64,000 nucleotides of DNA from Symbiodinium natans (Eukaryota > Sar > Dinophyceae > Suessiales > Symbiodiniaceae). Every line of letters starts with the position of its first letter. Positions within the stretch are counted from its first letter, which is position 1. Of this stretch, positions 1 through 9,197 are shown piece by piece. The notes below the pieces were generated by a model that was not told the origin of the DNA, made no database searches, and saw only the letters and a list, made by a program, of their open reading frames with translations. The stretch is from contig CAJNDS010001780.1 of NCBI GenBank assembly GCA_905221605.1, positions 387,736 through 451,735 of the forward strand. The letters are read 5' to 3'. The position numbers and the translations under genes were made by a program.

Positions 1-1891
1 GGGGGGGGGTTCCCGGTTAACCCACAACCCGCTCCTGAGGGTTTAGGGTCTAGGGTTTAGGGTTTAGGGAATGGGGTGGTGGGGTGGGGGGGGGGCACCC
101 AGGTCTCCTTCATGCTCTGCCTGATGGCCGGCGTCGCCATGATTATTCCGGCAGGCACTGATATGCCGATTTGGGTTTAGGGTTTAGGGTTTGGGGCTAG
201 GGTTCAGGGTTTAGGGTTTAGGATTTAGGGTTTAGGGTCTCGGGTCTCGGGTCCCGGGTTTAGCGCCAGGGTTTGGGGTTTGGGGTTTAGGGTTTGGGGT
301 GAACCCTAAGCCCTAACCCTGGGGGGGGGGGGGGGGGGCATTAGGGTCCCTTTTTGGGGTACCCTAAAGAACAGGGGCGCTTTAAAGTAAGAAAAGGGAC
401 CATATTTTGGAGAAATGACATTATCAAGGATTCTACGATGATCCCCCTTAAGTCAGGGATATTGGAATTTCAGGACACTGCCCCTGTGGTAGGTGTTCCT
501 TTTGGGGTACCTACTTGTTACACAGGCCCTTATCATTTCAAGCGTATCCTAACAGGAGACATTATTTACAGAACTGGCCATATAAAGCACCAGAATCCTG
601 TAATTCATTATTTGCCGTAGAGGAAATGGGCAGGCGTTTCGTCTAAACTATGGTATTAGAGGTCAAAACGTGAAAACTGGTTAGGGAATTGGGGCAGCAA
701 GGTACCTATACAACCCATGACAGGGTTGTAGTATAGTTCATTAGCTACCAATGATCCAGTTAATTGGTTGTTTCTTTGTGTATCTATGTACGTAAATATG
801 CCTGAATCAATCTAGACAAAAGAAGGCATGTGCACACACGCATGTGTATATACATATATACATATATACATATATATATATACATATACATATACATATA
901 GGGAATGTATGTAATACATGGTAATTCCCCAAGTCTGAACTTAGATCCAGGCCCCACATCAACAAGCTTGATTCGTAAGCACATGCCTTCCAGCAGGTGC
1001 AGCTGTCTACTTCTTCGACTTCGCCATCCCAAGTGGCTTGCTGATTTCAAAAGTTCGTTTAGGGTTTGGCGTTTAGGGTTTAGGGTTCAGGCTCATAAGG
1101 GTTTAGGGCTTGGGGTTTCGGGTTTTTGGCACCGCAGTTTTCAATAGGGTGTGCCAAGGAACGAAGTCATGTACAACTGAGGGTGATGGTAAGATGTAGG
1201 GTTCATAAGTTTCCGGCAAATCCTGGACATACGGCCTAAGCGGCATCCCTGTATGATCAGTTCCTGAACTACTTGTGGTGGATGTCGCCCAAGCTAACCC
1301 GACCCATTCTAAAATTACCCTCAAGTAGAGGCCTTCCAGCCGGACGAGATGGTGGACCTGAGGTTCTACAACTCGCAGCCTCATAGCTTGATCCCATGGC
1401 CGGACTGCCTGGCTGAGTACACCCATGACAAGCGGTCGCACGGCTTGTGGAACTTGCTCGAGGTCTATCTGCGGCTCTTTTTTTGGGGGAGGCCTACCGC
1501 GGCTTGAGGACCGCCTTTTCTCCATGGCACAAGGCCTTTCTCAAGTCTCTGCTGCGGCCGCTCACGCAGGTGATGGTTCTCGGCTAGGAGTTGTTCACTT
1601 CCTGCCGACGCGACACTTCATCAAACTAGGAACGTCCACGCTACCTGCGGATCCTCCTACGGCCAAGAGCCGCCGCTTCTTGAACAGCTTCTTCGGCACT
1701 CTGCGACGATATGTCCGCGACTGCCTGTCGCCCAATAGCAGTCCTCTCACGGGCCTGCCATGCATCTGCATTTCTCGTAAACCCTACAACGGGAGGGGCT
1801 GGGGGTGCAGCGCCTAACCCTAACCTAAACCGCCTGAACCCTGTAATAGCGACCTCTATACCCGACAAACCATGTAAACCCTGCAAACCCT
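1..1891. other. Host flank left of PLV copy A, no convincing gene
   Basis: This is GC-richer DNA with scattered TTTAGGG-type motifs, poly-G runs near 1-10 and 320-338, and a degenerate CCCTAAA tract near 1810-1891 that leads up to the element. Short open frames exist (for example 354-620 and 1425-1817), but I see no domain, splice pattern or recognisable protein. It has no counterpart left of copy B. Confidence 0.7.
848..900. repeat. AT-rich TATACA microsatellite
   Basis: A run of alternating TA/CA dinucleotides (TACATATATACATATA-like) about 50 bases long. It is simple-sequence DNA in the host flank, and the cysteine- and tyrosine-rich frames crossing it are artefacts of the repeat. Confidence 0.8.
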
Positions 1892-1896
1892 ATAAA
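1892..1896. repeat. Target-site duplication ATAAA, left
   Basis: ATAAA directly precedes the AGCC start of the left TIR and is repeated at 23203-23207 after the GGCT end of the right TIR. The T before it (1891) could extend the duplication to 6 bp (TATAAA) if the last T of the element is counted as target. Polintons typically make 6-bp duplications and other DDE integrases 4-6 bp. The site lies in a degenerate CCCTAAA tract. Confidence 0.72.
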
Positions 1897-2673
1897 AGCC
1901 AGCAACAGCCATAAGTAGGTTCGTTGCTCCGATTTGGCCATTTTCGCACATTTTCATTTACCACTTTGCCACCTGATACAAACCCCACATTACCACACAT
2001 TTTACCACAAATAATTTTCCAATGAACAAAAAATGAATTAGGTTGTCAATCCATAAAATGAATAACCTAAATCATTTATAATCTAACTGTCTTCCATATC
2101 TTCTTCAATTTCTTAATCTTGATATACTCATCCAATTCCTCTTCATTCATCTTGCTCATCTTTTCTTCTTCTTTCCTCTTACATTCCAGATTATCATCAT
2201 GCTTTTGCGTTTTACTATGCCTTGACCAATTACATTTTCTAACTTGGCATTCGCATACATCACAGGTAAGTTCAATTTGATTATATGTTTTGTTGTATTC
2301 GTTTTTCCTTGCGCGGATTTCTTCACGATGTTCAGCATAATATGTTCTCCATCTTTCACGTTCTCGTTCTCGGTTGTTTTCTCGTCTAATTCTATCCTTT
2401 TCCTTTGTTCTTGCAATTCTTACCTCTGGTGTGCATTCGGGACATTGTGGGCATCCACGCTTTACAATAACAAGCATCTCCATAGGATATTCTTTATGAC
2501 AATACCGACAGTTGCGAAAACTCATAATCTCATAATATATTCTTGACTTGTCTTTAAGTCCAGACGCTTTACCACAAATCATCTATGTACCACCTCGCCA
2601 CCTCAAACGAATACCCCTATACCAAAACTACCAAAGAACTCCCCGATGAATAAATTATGAACCTACTTGTGGC
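1897..2673 (+). repeat. Left terminal inverted repeat, copy A
   Basis: It matches the reverse complement of 22426-23202 over 777 bp with only a few substitutions (for example near 2071 and 2199). It contains a complete gene (2076-2582), so that gene is present at both ends. The inner edge lies just after the motif CCTACTTGTGGC. Confidence 0.92.
2076..2582 (-). CDS. TIR-encoded zinc-finger protein, left, copy A
   Basis: This 168-residue basic protein has three cysteine clusters: C25/C28, C44/C47/C50, and C107/C110 paired with H122/H128. The last spacing resembles a single C2H2-type DNA-binding finger. The middle (about 58-100) is a highly charged Arg/Glu helix. The finger resembles those at the C-termini of the GIY-YIG proteins at 3232-3786 and 16216-16794, but there is no GIY-YIG domain here. 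A second ATG at residue 20 (2525), just before the first cysteine pair, may be the real start. Residue 129 is Asp here and Asn in the right-end copy. Being inside the TIR it exists twice per element. A role in end recognition or regulation is inference. Confidence 0.7.
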   Translation of the reverse strand: MICGKASGLKDKSRIYYEIMSFRNCRYCHKEYPMEMLVIVKRGCPQCPECTPEVRIARTKEKDRIRRENNRERERERWRTYYAEHREEIRARKNEYNKTYNQIELTCDVCECQVRKCNWSRHSKTQKHDDNLECKRKEEEKMSKMNEEELDEYIKIKKLKKIWKTVRL

Positions 2674-2754
2674 ACCCTTGTATGATTTATTATGTATAAA
2701 ATTATGAACCTACTTGCGGGGGGCTTGTGGAAAATTCCACTAACGAACAGCGAA

Positions 2755-2935
2755 CACACACCACTGTGAGCACACACCACCGTGGCACACACCACCGTGG
2801 CACACACCACCGTGAGCACACACTACCGTGACACACACTACCGTGACACACACCACTGTGAGCACACACCACCGTGAGCACCCACTACCGTGACACACAC
2901 CACTGTGAGCACACACCACCGTGAGCACACACCAT
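2755..2935. repeat. Subterminal minisatellite, CACACACCACYGTGR units
   Basis: About 11.5 tandem units of 15-16 bp (consensus CACACACCACYGTGRG) lie just inside the left TIR. Every unit carries the mini-palindrome CAC-Y-GTG. There is no counterpart inside the right TIR. Open frames through it are cysteine/valine repeats caused by periodicity and are not accepted as genes. It could be a protein-binding array, for example for replication initiation or regulation. Confidence 0.85.
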
Positions 2936-2965
2936 TTCAAACCATCGCCCACCTTGGAAATAGCC

Positions 2966-3162
2966 ATTACAGACAGCCGAAATACAGATTACAAAAACCC
3001 GAAATGTCCTTCAAAATAAGAGCAAAAAGGGACATTACAAAAATCCGAAATACACATTACAAAAACCCGAAATGTCCTTCAAAATAAGAGCAAAAAGGGA
3101 CATTACAAAAACCCGAAATATACATTACAAAAACCCGAAATATGCATTACAGAAGTCCGCAA
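2966..3162. repeat. Second subterminal repeat array, ATTACAAAAACCCGAAAT units
   Basis: Seven degenerate copies of a ~22-bp unit (ATTACAAAAACCCGAAAT plus four variable bases). Two of them are followed by the same ~24-bp insert, which gives a ~68-bp higher-order repeat. AATGTCC and GGACATT flank each insert and can pair. The array fills the gene-free stretch between the minisatellite and the first GIY-YIG gene. Confidence 0.82.
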
Positions 3163-3200
3163 CTTAGGCTAAGACAGACAGCGCCCGCCACTGTGATTTA

Positions 3201-3235
3201 ATAGTTCTACCAATGGTTGTCATTGGTAGAACTAT
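3201..3235. terminator. Perfect 15-bp hairpin at end of GIY-YIG gene 1
   Basis: ATAGTTCTACCAATG pairs exactly with CATTGGTAGAACTAT around the loop GTTGT. The stem overlaps the stop codon of the leftward GIY-YIG gene (TAG at 3232-3234). It probably marks the transcript 3' end. Position and perfect pairing are seen; the function is inferred. Confidence 0.6.
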
Positions 3236-3786
3236 TCTTTTATTTGTTCCATAAGTTCCTTATGTTTTGGACTTTTTTTATGCGACGCAAAATTGCGCCT
3301 TGAAACCCAACATCCACATTCACACTGCTTCTTCTCCTTTAATTTGGCAGTTATCGCTTCTTTGTTTTCTTCCCTGTATTTTCTATCCGTGGTGTTTTTG
3401 TATTCTTTGTTTTGTTCTCTCCACGCTTTACCTCTCTCTTTGAAATACTCAATATTTTCCCAGTAATATTCTTTATTCGTTCGTCCTATATGGGTTCTAT
3501 TAACACACTCTTCGCTTCTAATATAATGCCCTTCTCTTGCTTCAAGTTCCGCTCGTGAATTACACGGGTAGAGTTCCAGTAATTCTATTTTACAATCGTC
3601 AAGCCCGAACTCTTTAAACAACCCAAATGATGTTGTATATGGGTATTTGTTATTCAGATATAATTTGTATTTCGTCCTGTGCTTTGCCATTCGTTGCGAG
3701 AGTTCTTCAATGGTGCTTCCAATATAACATTTGGTAAAATTACTATCCCAAATCTTATAGATTTTGCCTTTCTGATAATCTGGCAT
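3232..3786 (-). CDS. GIY-YIG endonuclease 1 with C-terminal finger, copy A
   Basis: This 184-residue protein has an N-terminal GIY-YIG nuclease domain: GKIY at 7-10, CYIGST at 20-25, an Arg in the following helix (about 32) and the expected catalytic Glu at about 85 (LEAREGHYI). A charged linker follows, then a finger with C155/C157/C159 and H169/H175. GIY-YIG enzymes cut DNA and in mobile elements often act as homing or repair nucleases. It is the last gene of the leftward set at this end and has no TCTA box upstream. Whether it spreads itself, attacks competitors or resolves replication intermediates cannot be told from sequence. Confidence 0.88.
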   Translation of the reverse strand: MPDYQKGKIYKIWDSNFTKCYIGSTIEELSQRMAKHRTKYKLYLNNKYPYTTSFGLFKEFGLDDCKIELLELYPCNSRAELEAREGHYIRSEECVNRTHIGRTNKEYYWENIEYFKERGKAWREQNKEYKNTTDRKYREENKEAITAKLKEKKQCECGCWVSRRNFASHKKSPKHKELMEQIKE

Positions 3787-3841
3787 TTATTACTAATATT
3801 TAATGCTTTGTTATCTTTATATATCTTTTCTTTGTTCCTTC

Positions 3842-4729
3842 TCAAACTTTCAGCAACTCGTGTCTCAAATATCCTCGGTTTTCATTATTCTCCAAATAGT
3901 AATAGTTTTGTCCTAATTTCTTTTCAATCCTTTTAACTGTTTGAGGGGTCTTGACGTAGTGGCTCGTCCTTTCTTTTTCGCTTATGCCCTTTTTGCGCAT
4001 AACCTTAACCTCATCATTAACTCGTAGTTCTGGATACATACGTGTTTTCTTAGCATTTAAAGTTATATGTAATTTAACGGCGAATTCATGTCTAGGTTTG
4101 CGAGCCTCAATCGGCGTAAATCCGGTTACTGAACTCACCATTTTATTATTATATGTTAATAATATCTCTAAATTATAATCTATCCACTGTATATTCTCCT
4201 TACCCTTTTTTTCGTCGGCATCAACGCGTTTAAATAACATATCTTTGTATGTTCTGATAAAACGCTCGCCAAACGCTGGGTGCCCTCTCGTTCTGTACTA
4301 AATACTCTATAATTGTCTTACTATATAAACTACCTTCTTCGTCTGAGTAAAAAAGTTTAGGTTTATTGCCCATTTTTTGTAGTCCTTCCATTATTCCCGC
4401 CAATTTCCTTTAATAGGTATTACAGTAGCATATTTACTAAAAATATCAATTAATACTAAACCTATTCTAAATTTTTGATTTTCCAAATCATTTTTACTTA
4501 TAAAGAATAAATCCAATTGATACTCCCAATGTGCGTGAGGTGCTACAAACGAGTTCTCGCCACGAGGCTTTCGCTTTTCCTCAACATTCCTTTTAAAGAA
4601 CTCTTCCACATCATCCTTTGTGATACTGGCATCCTTCTGTCTAGCATCTTGTAGAGTAGTTGCCCTACTCCCGAAACCGGAGCGGTCAAAATAAATATCT
4701 GAAATAATTTTTTGCTTATTAGAACTCAT
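3842..4729 (-). pseudogene. Polinton-type DDE integrase, frameshifted, copy A
   Basis: The reading frame starts with ATG at 4729 and shows the first catalytic Asp in YQLDLFF and the typical segment LIDIFSKYATVIPIKG, then hits a stop at 4391. The next part, with the second Asp (FYSDEEGS), is in another frame from about 4403 to 4300. The catalytic Glu (GERFIRT) and the C-terminal part down to 3842 are back in the first frame. The pattern fits a one-base loss in an A-run (4404-4406) and a compensating one-base gain near 4290-4303. All three catalytic residues survive. A GIY-YIG gene lies downstream and the polymerase gene starts upstream after 23 bases. The lesions are the same in copy B, so they are old, sequencing errors shared by assembly, or (less likely) recoding sites. 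Confidence 0.88.
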
Positions 4730-4752
4730 TATAATATATATTATATATTAGT

Positions 4753-7700
4753 TTAATGAGCACTACAATTACAATACCGACACCACGCAACACAATTATC
4801 CACACTGTGGCATAACTCATTATCCACACGCTGGGCAGTAAAGTTAGAACATAATTTCCCCCGAATAGTGCTAAATTCAAATTTCACACCGCATTTTTGA
4901 CAATTGCCCCTCATTCGTTTTAAACACCACATCGTATCAATATACATATCATCATTTATTTCCCTGTTTGCTTTCCTGTCTTGTTGCTTGTATCCTTGCA
5001 CTTTATTTTCAAAATAATCCATTATCATTTTCTTGTCCATTTCCTTTTCAAAGGCATCGCTCACAAAAAACAACACTTTATTAAAATCATCACAGCGTGT
5101 GATAGAGCACCACAACCATTCTCTACTAACTAATGGCGACTGCCACTCGTGTATTGTTGTTGTATCTTTGATTGTAGCACCCTGTGCCGAATGGCAGGTG
5201 ATACAGTAGTTGTATCTAAAATGCTTCTCTATGGTTTCTCTATCCACGGTGCATTGTTCTAAACTCTTTATGTTTTCCAGTAGATAGTTGCCTTTATTAA
5301 CGCCTTTGATTTTATACCTAAAATTCACATTTAACCTTTTACTTCCTATTTTCTTATATAACCTGCACACTAACACTTCGCCTATTTCATAATCAGTTGT
5401 TTTACCTAACCTTTGCCGAACAGTTCTTGAAACATCCGCACACCTCTTGTTGGTATATGCTATGTTGTATGTGGATGCCATTACATCGGCAGTTGTTTTA
5501 AAATACTTCCGCACTAACTCCTTCAACGGCAGTTGTTTCACCCACCAGTCGTCAAACATATTATTTATTATGGTTCGGTTCTCCTCGTCTTTTACTCGCT
5601 TGCATATTTCTAAGTAGATGTTATACTTAAACATTATATCTAAACATTGATTGGCATATGCCTCTTTGTTTTGGCAGTTGGTTAAATCCTCTATTGGCGG
5701 GAGTTGTTTGTCGTCACCGGTTGCTATGATAATTTTGTTTGTGTTCTGCTTGGTAAATAACCTGATTTTATTTAAGATGTAGGCGTTTGCCATATACACT
5801 TCATCAAAACAAATAACGTGATACTCACTGTGGTCAAATATCGGCAGTTCTTCACCTTTTTCCATAGGTATGCTAAAAAATTTGTTTAAAGTTATGGCAT
5901 CGCATTCTTTTTCTTGCGACAGTTGGTTCGTGGGCACTACAAACAGCACATTATAACCTAATTTCTTAAAATATTCGCATATATAACTTTTACCACTACC
6001 TGCGAAACGAGCGCGTATCACTACTGGGTTGTGTTCCACGATTTGCTTACAGATGGTTTCGGTGTCCCATTCATCCTTTATATGTATTTTTTCATTTACC
6101 TGCTTCGGTATATCGACCCACCTATTAAACATTATTTTTCGGTTCTCCTCGGGCAACCTGATTACCTTGCCTTCTTCGGCTCTCCATTCGCCGATTACAT
6201 CCCCAAATTTAATTATCTCCTTCGCCTTGTTCAAGTCCGAGGTTTTAATGGTCATAGCATCTGCTTTTACACTATACACCTCCACGCCATTAGCAGTTAA
6301 AAGACTGTGTGCTTCAAACATTCTATAATTATGGTCTTGTAGGAGCACTTCCTTAATATACCTAAATCCATTGCTTAAAGTCCTCTCGTCTGACACATTT
6401 AAGATATAATACTTTGAAACATATTTCCTGCAATCCTCCTGTATATGTATCTGACCATTTACCACAGCGAACCGTTCCAAAACACCGTCGCCAGTCATAA
6501 AGAAGTCATCTTCAAAATCCCACTCTGTTATACTGCCTTTAATTTCATCAGTTAAGGGTGTGTATGTATAATCGTCCTGTGCCTCGTCTATTGCATAAAC
6601 TCTTCCTCCATACAGTTTTTGATAATACATTGCCTCGTCCAGTGTTTCAAACATCCTGCTCCTTTGTGCCTTGTTGCGCGACTTCTCCAACAGTCCGAAG
6701 TTGATATTGGCAATTAACTTTTTTATTTGTTTGTTTTGGTGCTCGTCCTTGCTGATGTTGGTTGCCCACAGGTCATCAACGATTTTTTTGTAATCTACCT
6801 TGTGTATGTGCGAAGGCTGTTTGAAATACAGTATTTTTGGTTTAATGCCTCGTGCCATTATTTGTTTAAGATACTTGCCGTAAATGAGGTTGTGCTTCTT
6901 ATTAAAATACATATTTGAACCAGCGTTCTCCACCATAAACAGGGTTAGTGATGGCAGTGTGTTTATGTCTTCGTTTTTATAAGGCTTCCATATATCAAAC
7001 TGCCTAAACACCGGTATTTTAACTATGTTGGTAAATGCTTTTGTAAATGCTTTGTTTAAATCTATTTCAGTCAGTTTCTCGCCCTCGTTTTTGCAAAGCA
7101 ACCCTGTCGGAACAACCGTTCTACACTCGTCCAGCACCTGCACATCAACCTCGTTGTAATGCGACTTATGCGCTTCGTTAAATATTTTCTTATTCATTGC
7201 GAACATTGCCTTGCTGGTTCTGTTATGCACCCTCTCACTTGATACAACCACGTCCTCATCAATCTTGTTGTTATTCATATTTTGTGATTTGATGGTGTAG
7301 TTTATTGCTTTGTTTAATTTTTTGTATTTCCATCTCACTTTGAGTTCCGATATAGTCCCTGCTTGGTATTTCACAAAGGGCTCGTAACCCGACTGCTTGA
7401 AGTCGTGTAGCAGTTTTGGTAAGTCGTTGTCTCTGTGGATTAAGGTATAATCCTCTTCATCTGTGAGTTTAAGTAGGTCATTAATATTATCTATCATTTT
7501 GCACTTTATCGGTTTCTTTCGGTCGTCTATGTGATAATTATCACTGACCTTAACTTGCATATCGTGAGTTTTGTGCATAACGTCCTTTAAATTTTTAAGG
7601 TCGTTGTTGATGACATATATGTGGTTTCCTTTGACTAATCCGTTAAAGGTTCGGACATTGTTTATGCTTTTGGTGGGGTCGTGCTTGTAAATCAGATTAC

Positions 7701-7959
7701 AGTTAAAATCGAATATTCTTGCAGGTATGTTGTATTCCTTGAATATATGCTCCATTTGCATTATACTCGCCCCTTCTGCTACGAACTCCTCCTCAGTCAT
7801 TTTTAACATTTCCAGCACCCTTTCCCTTGTCAATGCGGGTTTTGCTAATGAACCTCTTTTTTGTCTCATAAGTGTTTCCTCATAGTGGTCGGTAAGCGCA
7901 TTTATCCAGCATTCATTTTCGCGGTAGTTTTCTTTCGCGATTGCCTCTTTGACTGTCAT
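4753..7959 (-). CDS. DNA polymerase-SF1 helicase-HNH-like fusion, copy A
   Basis: A 1068-residue replication protein. The N-terminus (about 13-95) is an uncharacterised region starting ENECWINAL. A divergent family-B-like polymerase is suggested by EIDLNKAFTKAF (298-309, motif A), KKLIANINFGLLEK (413-426, motif B) and VYSVKADAMTI (561-571, motif C, where the usual DTD reads ADA). An SF1 helicase follows: Walker A RFAGSGKS (651-658), Walker B ICFDE (716-720), ATGDDKQLPP (746-755), CHSAQGATI (922-930) and SITRC (952-956). The tail (1019-1068) carries C1020/C1023, RVDN, H1051 and CRYCN, like HNH-type zinc nucleases. It would copy the element's genome in the nucleus or viral factory. There is no TCTA box close upstream, fitting early expression. 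The frame is intact. The polymerase family is the least certain part. Confidence 0.85.
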   Translation of the reverse strand: MTVKEAIAKENYRENECWINALTDHYEETLMRQKRGSLAKPALTRERVLEMLKMTEEEFVAEGASIMQMEHIFKEYNIPARIFDFNCNLIYKHDPTKSINNVRTFNGLVKGNHIYVINNDLKNLKDVMHKTHDMQVKVSDNYHIDDRKKPIKCKMIDNINDLLKLTDEEDYTLIHRDNDLPKLLHDFKQSGYEPFVKYQAGTISELKVRWKYKKLNKAINYTIKSQNMNNNKIDEDVVVSSERVHNRTSKAMFAMNKKIFNEAHKSHYNEVDVQVLDECRTVVPTGLLCKNEGEKLTEIDLNKAFTKAFTNIVKIPVFRQFDIWKPYKNEDINTLPSLTLFMVENAGSNMYFNKKHNLIYGKYLKQIMARGIKPKILYFKQPSHIHKVDYKKIVDDLWATNISKDEHQNKQIKKLIANINFGLLEKSRNKAQRSRMFETLDEAMYYQKLYGGRVYAIDEAQDDYTYTPLTDEIKGSITEWDFEDDFFMTGDGVLERFAVVNGQIHIQEDCRKYVSKYYILNVSDERTLSNGFRYIKEVLLQDHNYRMFEAHSLLTANGVEVYSVKADAMTIKTSDLNKAKEIIKFGDVIGEWRAEEGKVIRLPEENRKIMFNRWVDIPKQVNEKIHIKDEWDTETICKQIVEHNPVVIRARFAGSGKSYICEYFKKLGYNVLFVVPTNQLSQEKECDAITLNKFFSIPMEKGEELPIFDHSEYHVICFDEVYMANAYILNKIRLFTKQNTNKIIIATGDDKQLPPIEDLTNCQNKEAYANQCLDIMFKYNIYLEICKRVKDEENRTIINNMFDDWWVKQLPLKELVRKYFKTTADVMASTYNIAYTNKRCADVSRTVRQRLGKTTDYEIGEVLVCRLYKKIGSKRLNVNFRYKIKGVNKGNYLLENIKSLEQCTVDRETIEKHFRYNYCITCHSAQGATIKDTTTIHEWQSPLVSREWLWCSITRCDDFNKVLFFVSDAFEKEMDKKMIMDYFENKVQGYKQQDRKANREINDDMYIDTMWCLKRMRGNCQKCGVKFEFSTIRGKLCSNFTAQRVDNELCHSVDNCVAWCRYCNCSAH

Positions 7960-7982
7960 ATAGTCTGTGTTTATCTCAGTTT

Positions 7983-8770
7983 CTACATACCTGTTGTAGA
8001 TGCTGATGTTTTGGGCATTTCGTAGGTTTCTGGCAGTGGGGTTTTATGCTCGTCCTTTTCATCTACCTCCTCCACTTTCTCTATCCTGATGGCATCTACA
8101 TATTCTAACGATTGCATTTGTGAGCGAAAATTCTCGTCTGTGCCCATAACCATCATCACTTTCTTAAACAAATATTTATCCCACATTGTTGTGATTTTGC
8201 GTTTTACCAACCCTTCTATAAAATCATTAGACTTGATGTTTGCTGTTCTAACTGCTGGATTTGTCAGCAATGGGTAGAAACACCATTAACTTTAAATGCT
8301 ACTTTTTTGCTGATTCTGGGCTCAACTGAGAACAGCATATACGAAACCATATACTGCTTCTTATTGCCAAACACTTTTTCGGAGGCTTTGTTTGAAATCT
8401 TCCTTACTGCCATTTTCTGCCTAATCCTGCGCAGGACTTGCTGTTTCCCCCTTTCTGCTTCCTTTTCCTTTTTAACTTCTCGTGCTTTGGCGGGTGTATT
8501 CTTCATTCGCTCGGTTATGGGTTCTGCGGTTTCGTATTTGGCAACTGCCTTCTCATATTGTTTTAACCCTTTTTGTTTTGATGTTTCGCTTCCCATTGTC
8601 ATCCCGTTAATCAGGTTAAGTGCAGTAGTAAATTGTGATATTTTACGGTCTTCGTATAAATCAACCACATTATTAATTTTGGTAAGTGTTTGGTTAGATA
8701 CTTTGCCACGCTGGGCGTCTCTAAGGCTTTGTAGATTTTTTACATAATTCTTTATAAGTTTTTTGGTCAT
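7983..8770 (-). pseudogene. Unknown protein next to polymerase, split by a frameshift, copy A
   Basis: The first part runs from ATG 8770 to a stop at 8264 (168 residues, Lys/Arg-rich, ending KVNGVSTHC). The second part continues in another frame from about 8275 to 7983 (ending ETYEMPKTSASTTGM) and has no ATG near its beginning; the first ATG is about 29 residues in. The two parts overlap by a few bases and read as one protein of about 260 residues if a single shift occurs near 8264-8280. I do not recognise a domain. It lies directly upstream of the polymerase on the same strand. Alternatives are a programmed shift or two independent genes, the second starting late. Confidence 0.55.
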
Positions 8771-8881
8771 AAATTTATTGATATTATAATTATAAGTTTT
8801 CAAGTCTTAAAAAGAGTTTGTCCATACATCGCTTTAAAAAATGACTTAAAGACATATTACCTTAGATATTTAACATAAGAA

Positions 8882-9130
8882 ATGTCAAGCGCAAAAATCT
8901 CTAAAACCGATATTGATGAACTGTTAAACACTCTTACCTTTGAACAGGTCAGGGAACAACTGTCGCTTTACAATAAACTATTTTACGAAATGAGGAAGCG
9001 AAACGAACCTGACTATATGGAGAAAAGGCGACAGCGTGAAAAGAACCGATACTATACTAAGACAGGGAAATCTGCCGAAAACAAACAACAGCCTATGTAT
9101 GTAAATGCCGAAGTGCCGATTAAGAAATAG
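8882..9130 (+). CDS. Small basic protein of unknown function (82 aa), copy A
   Basis: The protein is helical and very basic in its second half (KRRQREKNRYYTKTGK). It is the only rightward gene in the left arm, diverging from the 8770 gene and converging on 9986-9198, with a hairpin at 9141-9164 between the convergent ends. A DNA-binding or packaging role is possible from charge alone. No domain is recognised. Confidence 0.6.
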   Translation: MSSAKISKTDIDELLNTLTFEQVREQLSLYNKLFYEMRKRNEPDYMEKRRQREKNRYYTKTGKSAENKQQPMYVNAEVPIKK

Positions 9131-9140
9131 ACACTAATAC

Positions 9141-9164
9141 TTCATTATTTATTTAAATAATGAA
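9141..9164. terminator. Hairpin between convergent genes
   Basis: TTCATTATTT pairs with AAATAATGAA around ATTT. It sits 11 bases after the stop of the rightward 82-aa gene and before the end of the leftward 262-aa gene, so it could end both transcripts. Confidence 0.55.
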
Positions 9165-9197
9165 CTATTTTTAACCTTCATTTTCAAAATTATATTT

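Noticed and set aside
2740-2967. Cys/Val-rich open frame (75 codons)
   Set aside because: It is produced by the 15-16-bp minisatellite periodicity; it has no domain and no gene-like composition.
2755-3162. CRISPR-like array
   Set aside because: Units are contiguous or degenerate with no unique spacers of constant size, no cas genes are present, and the setting is eukaryotic.
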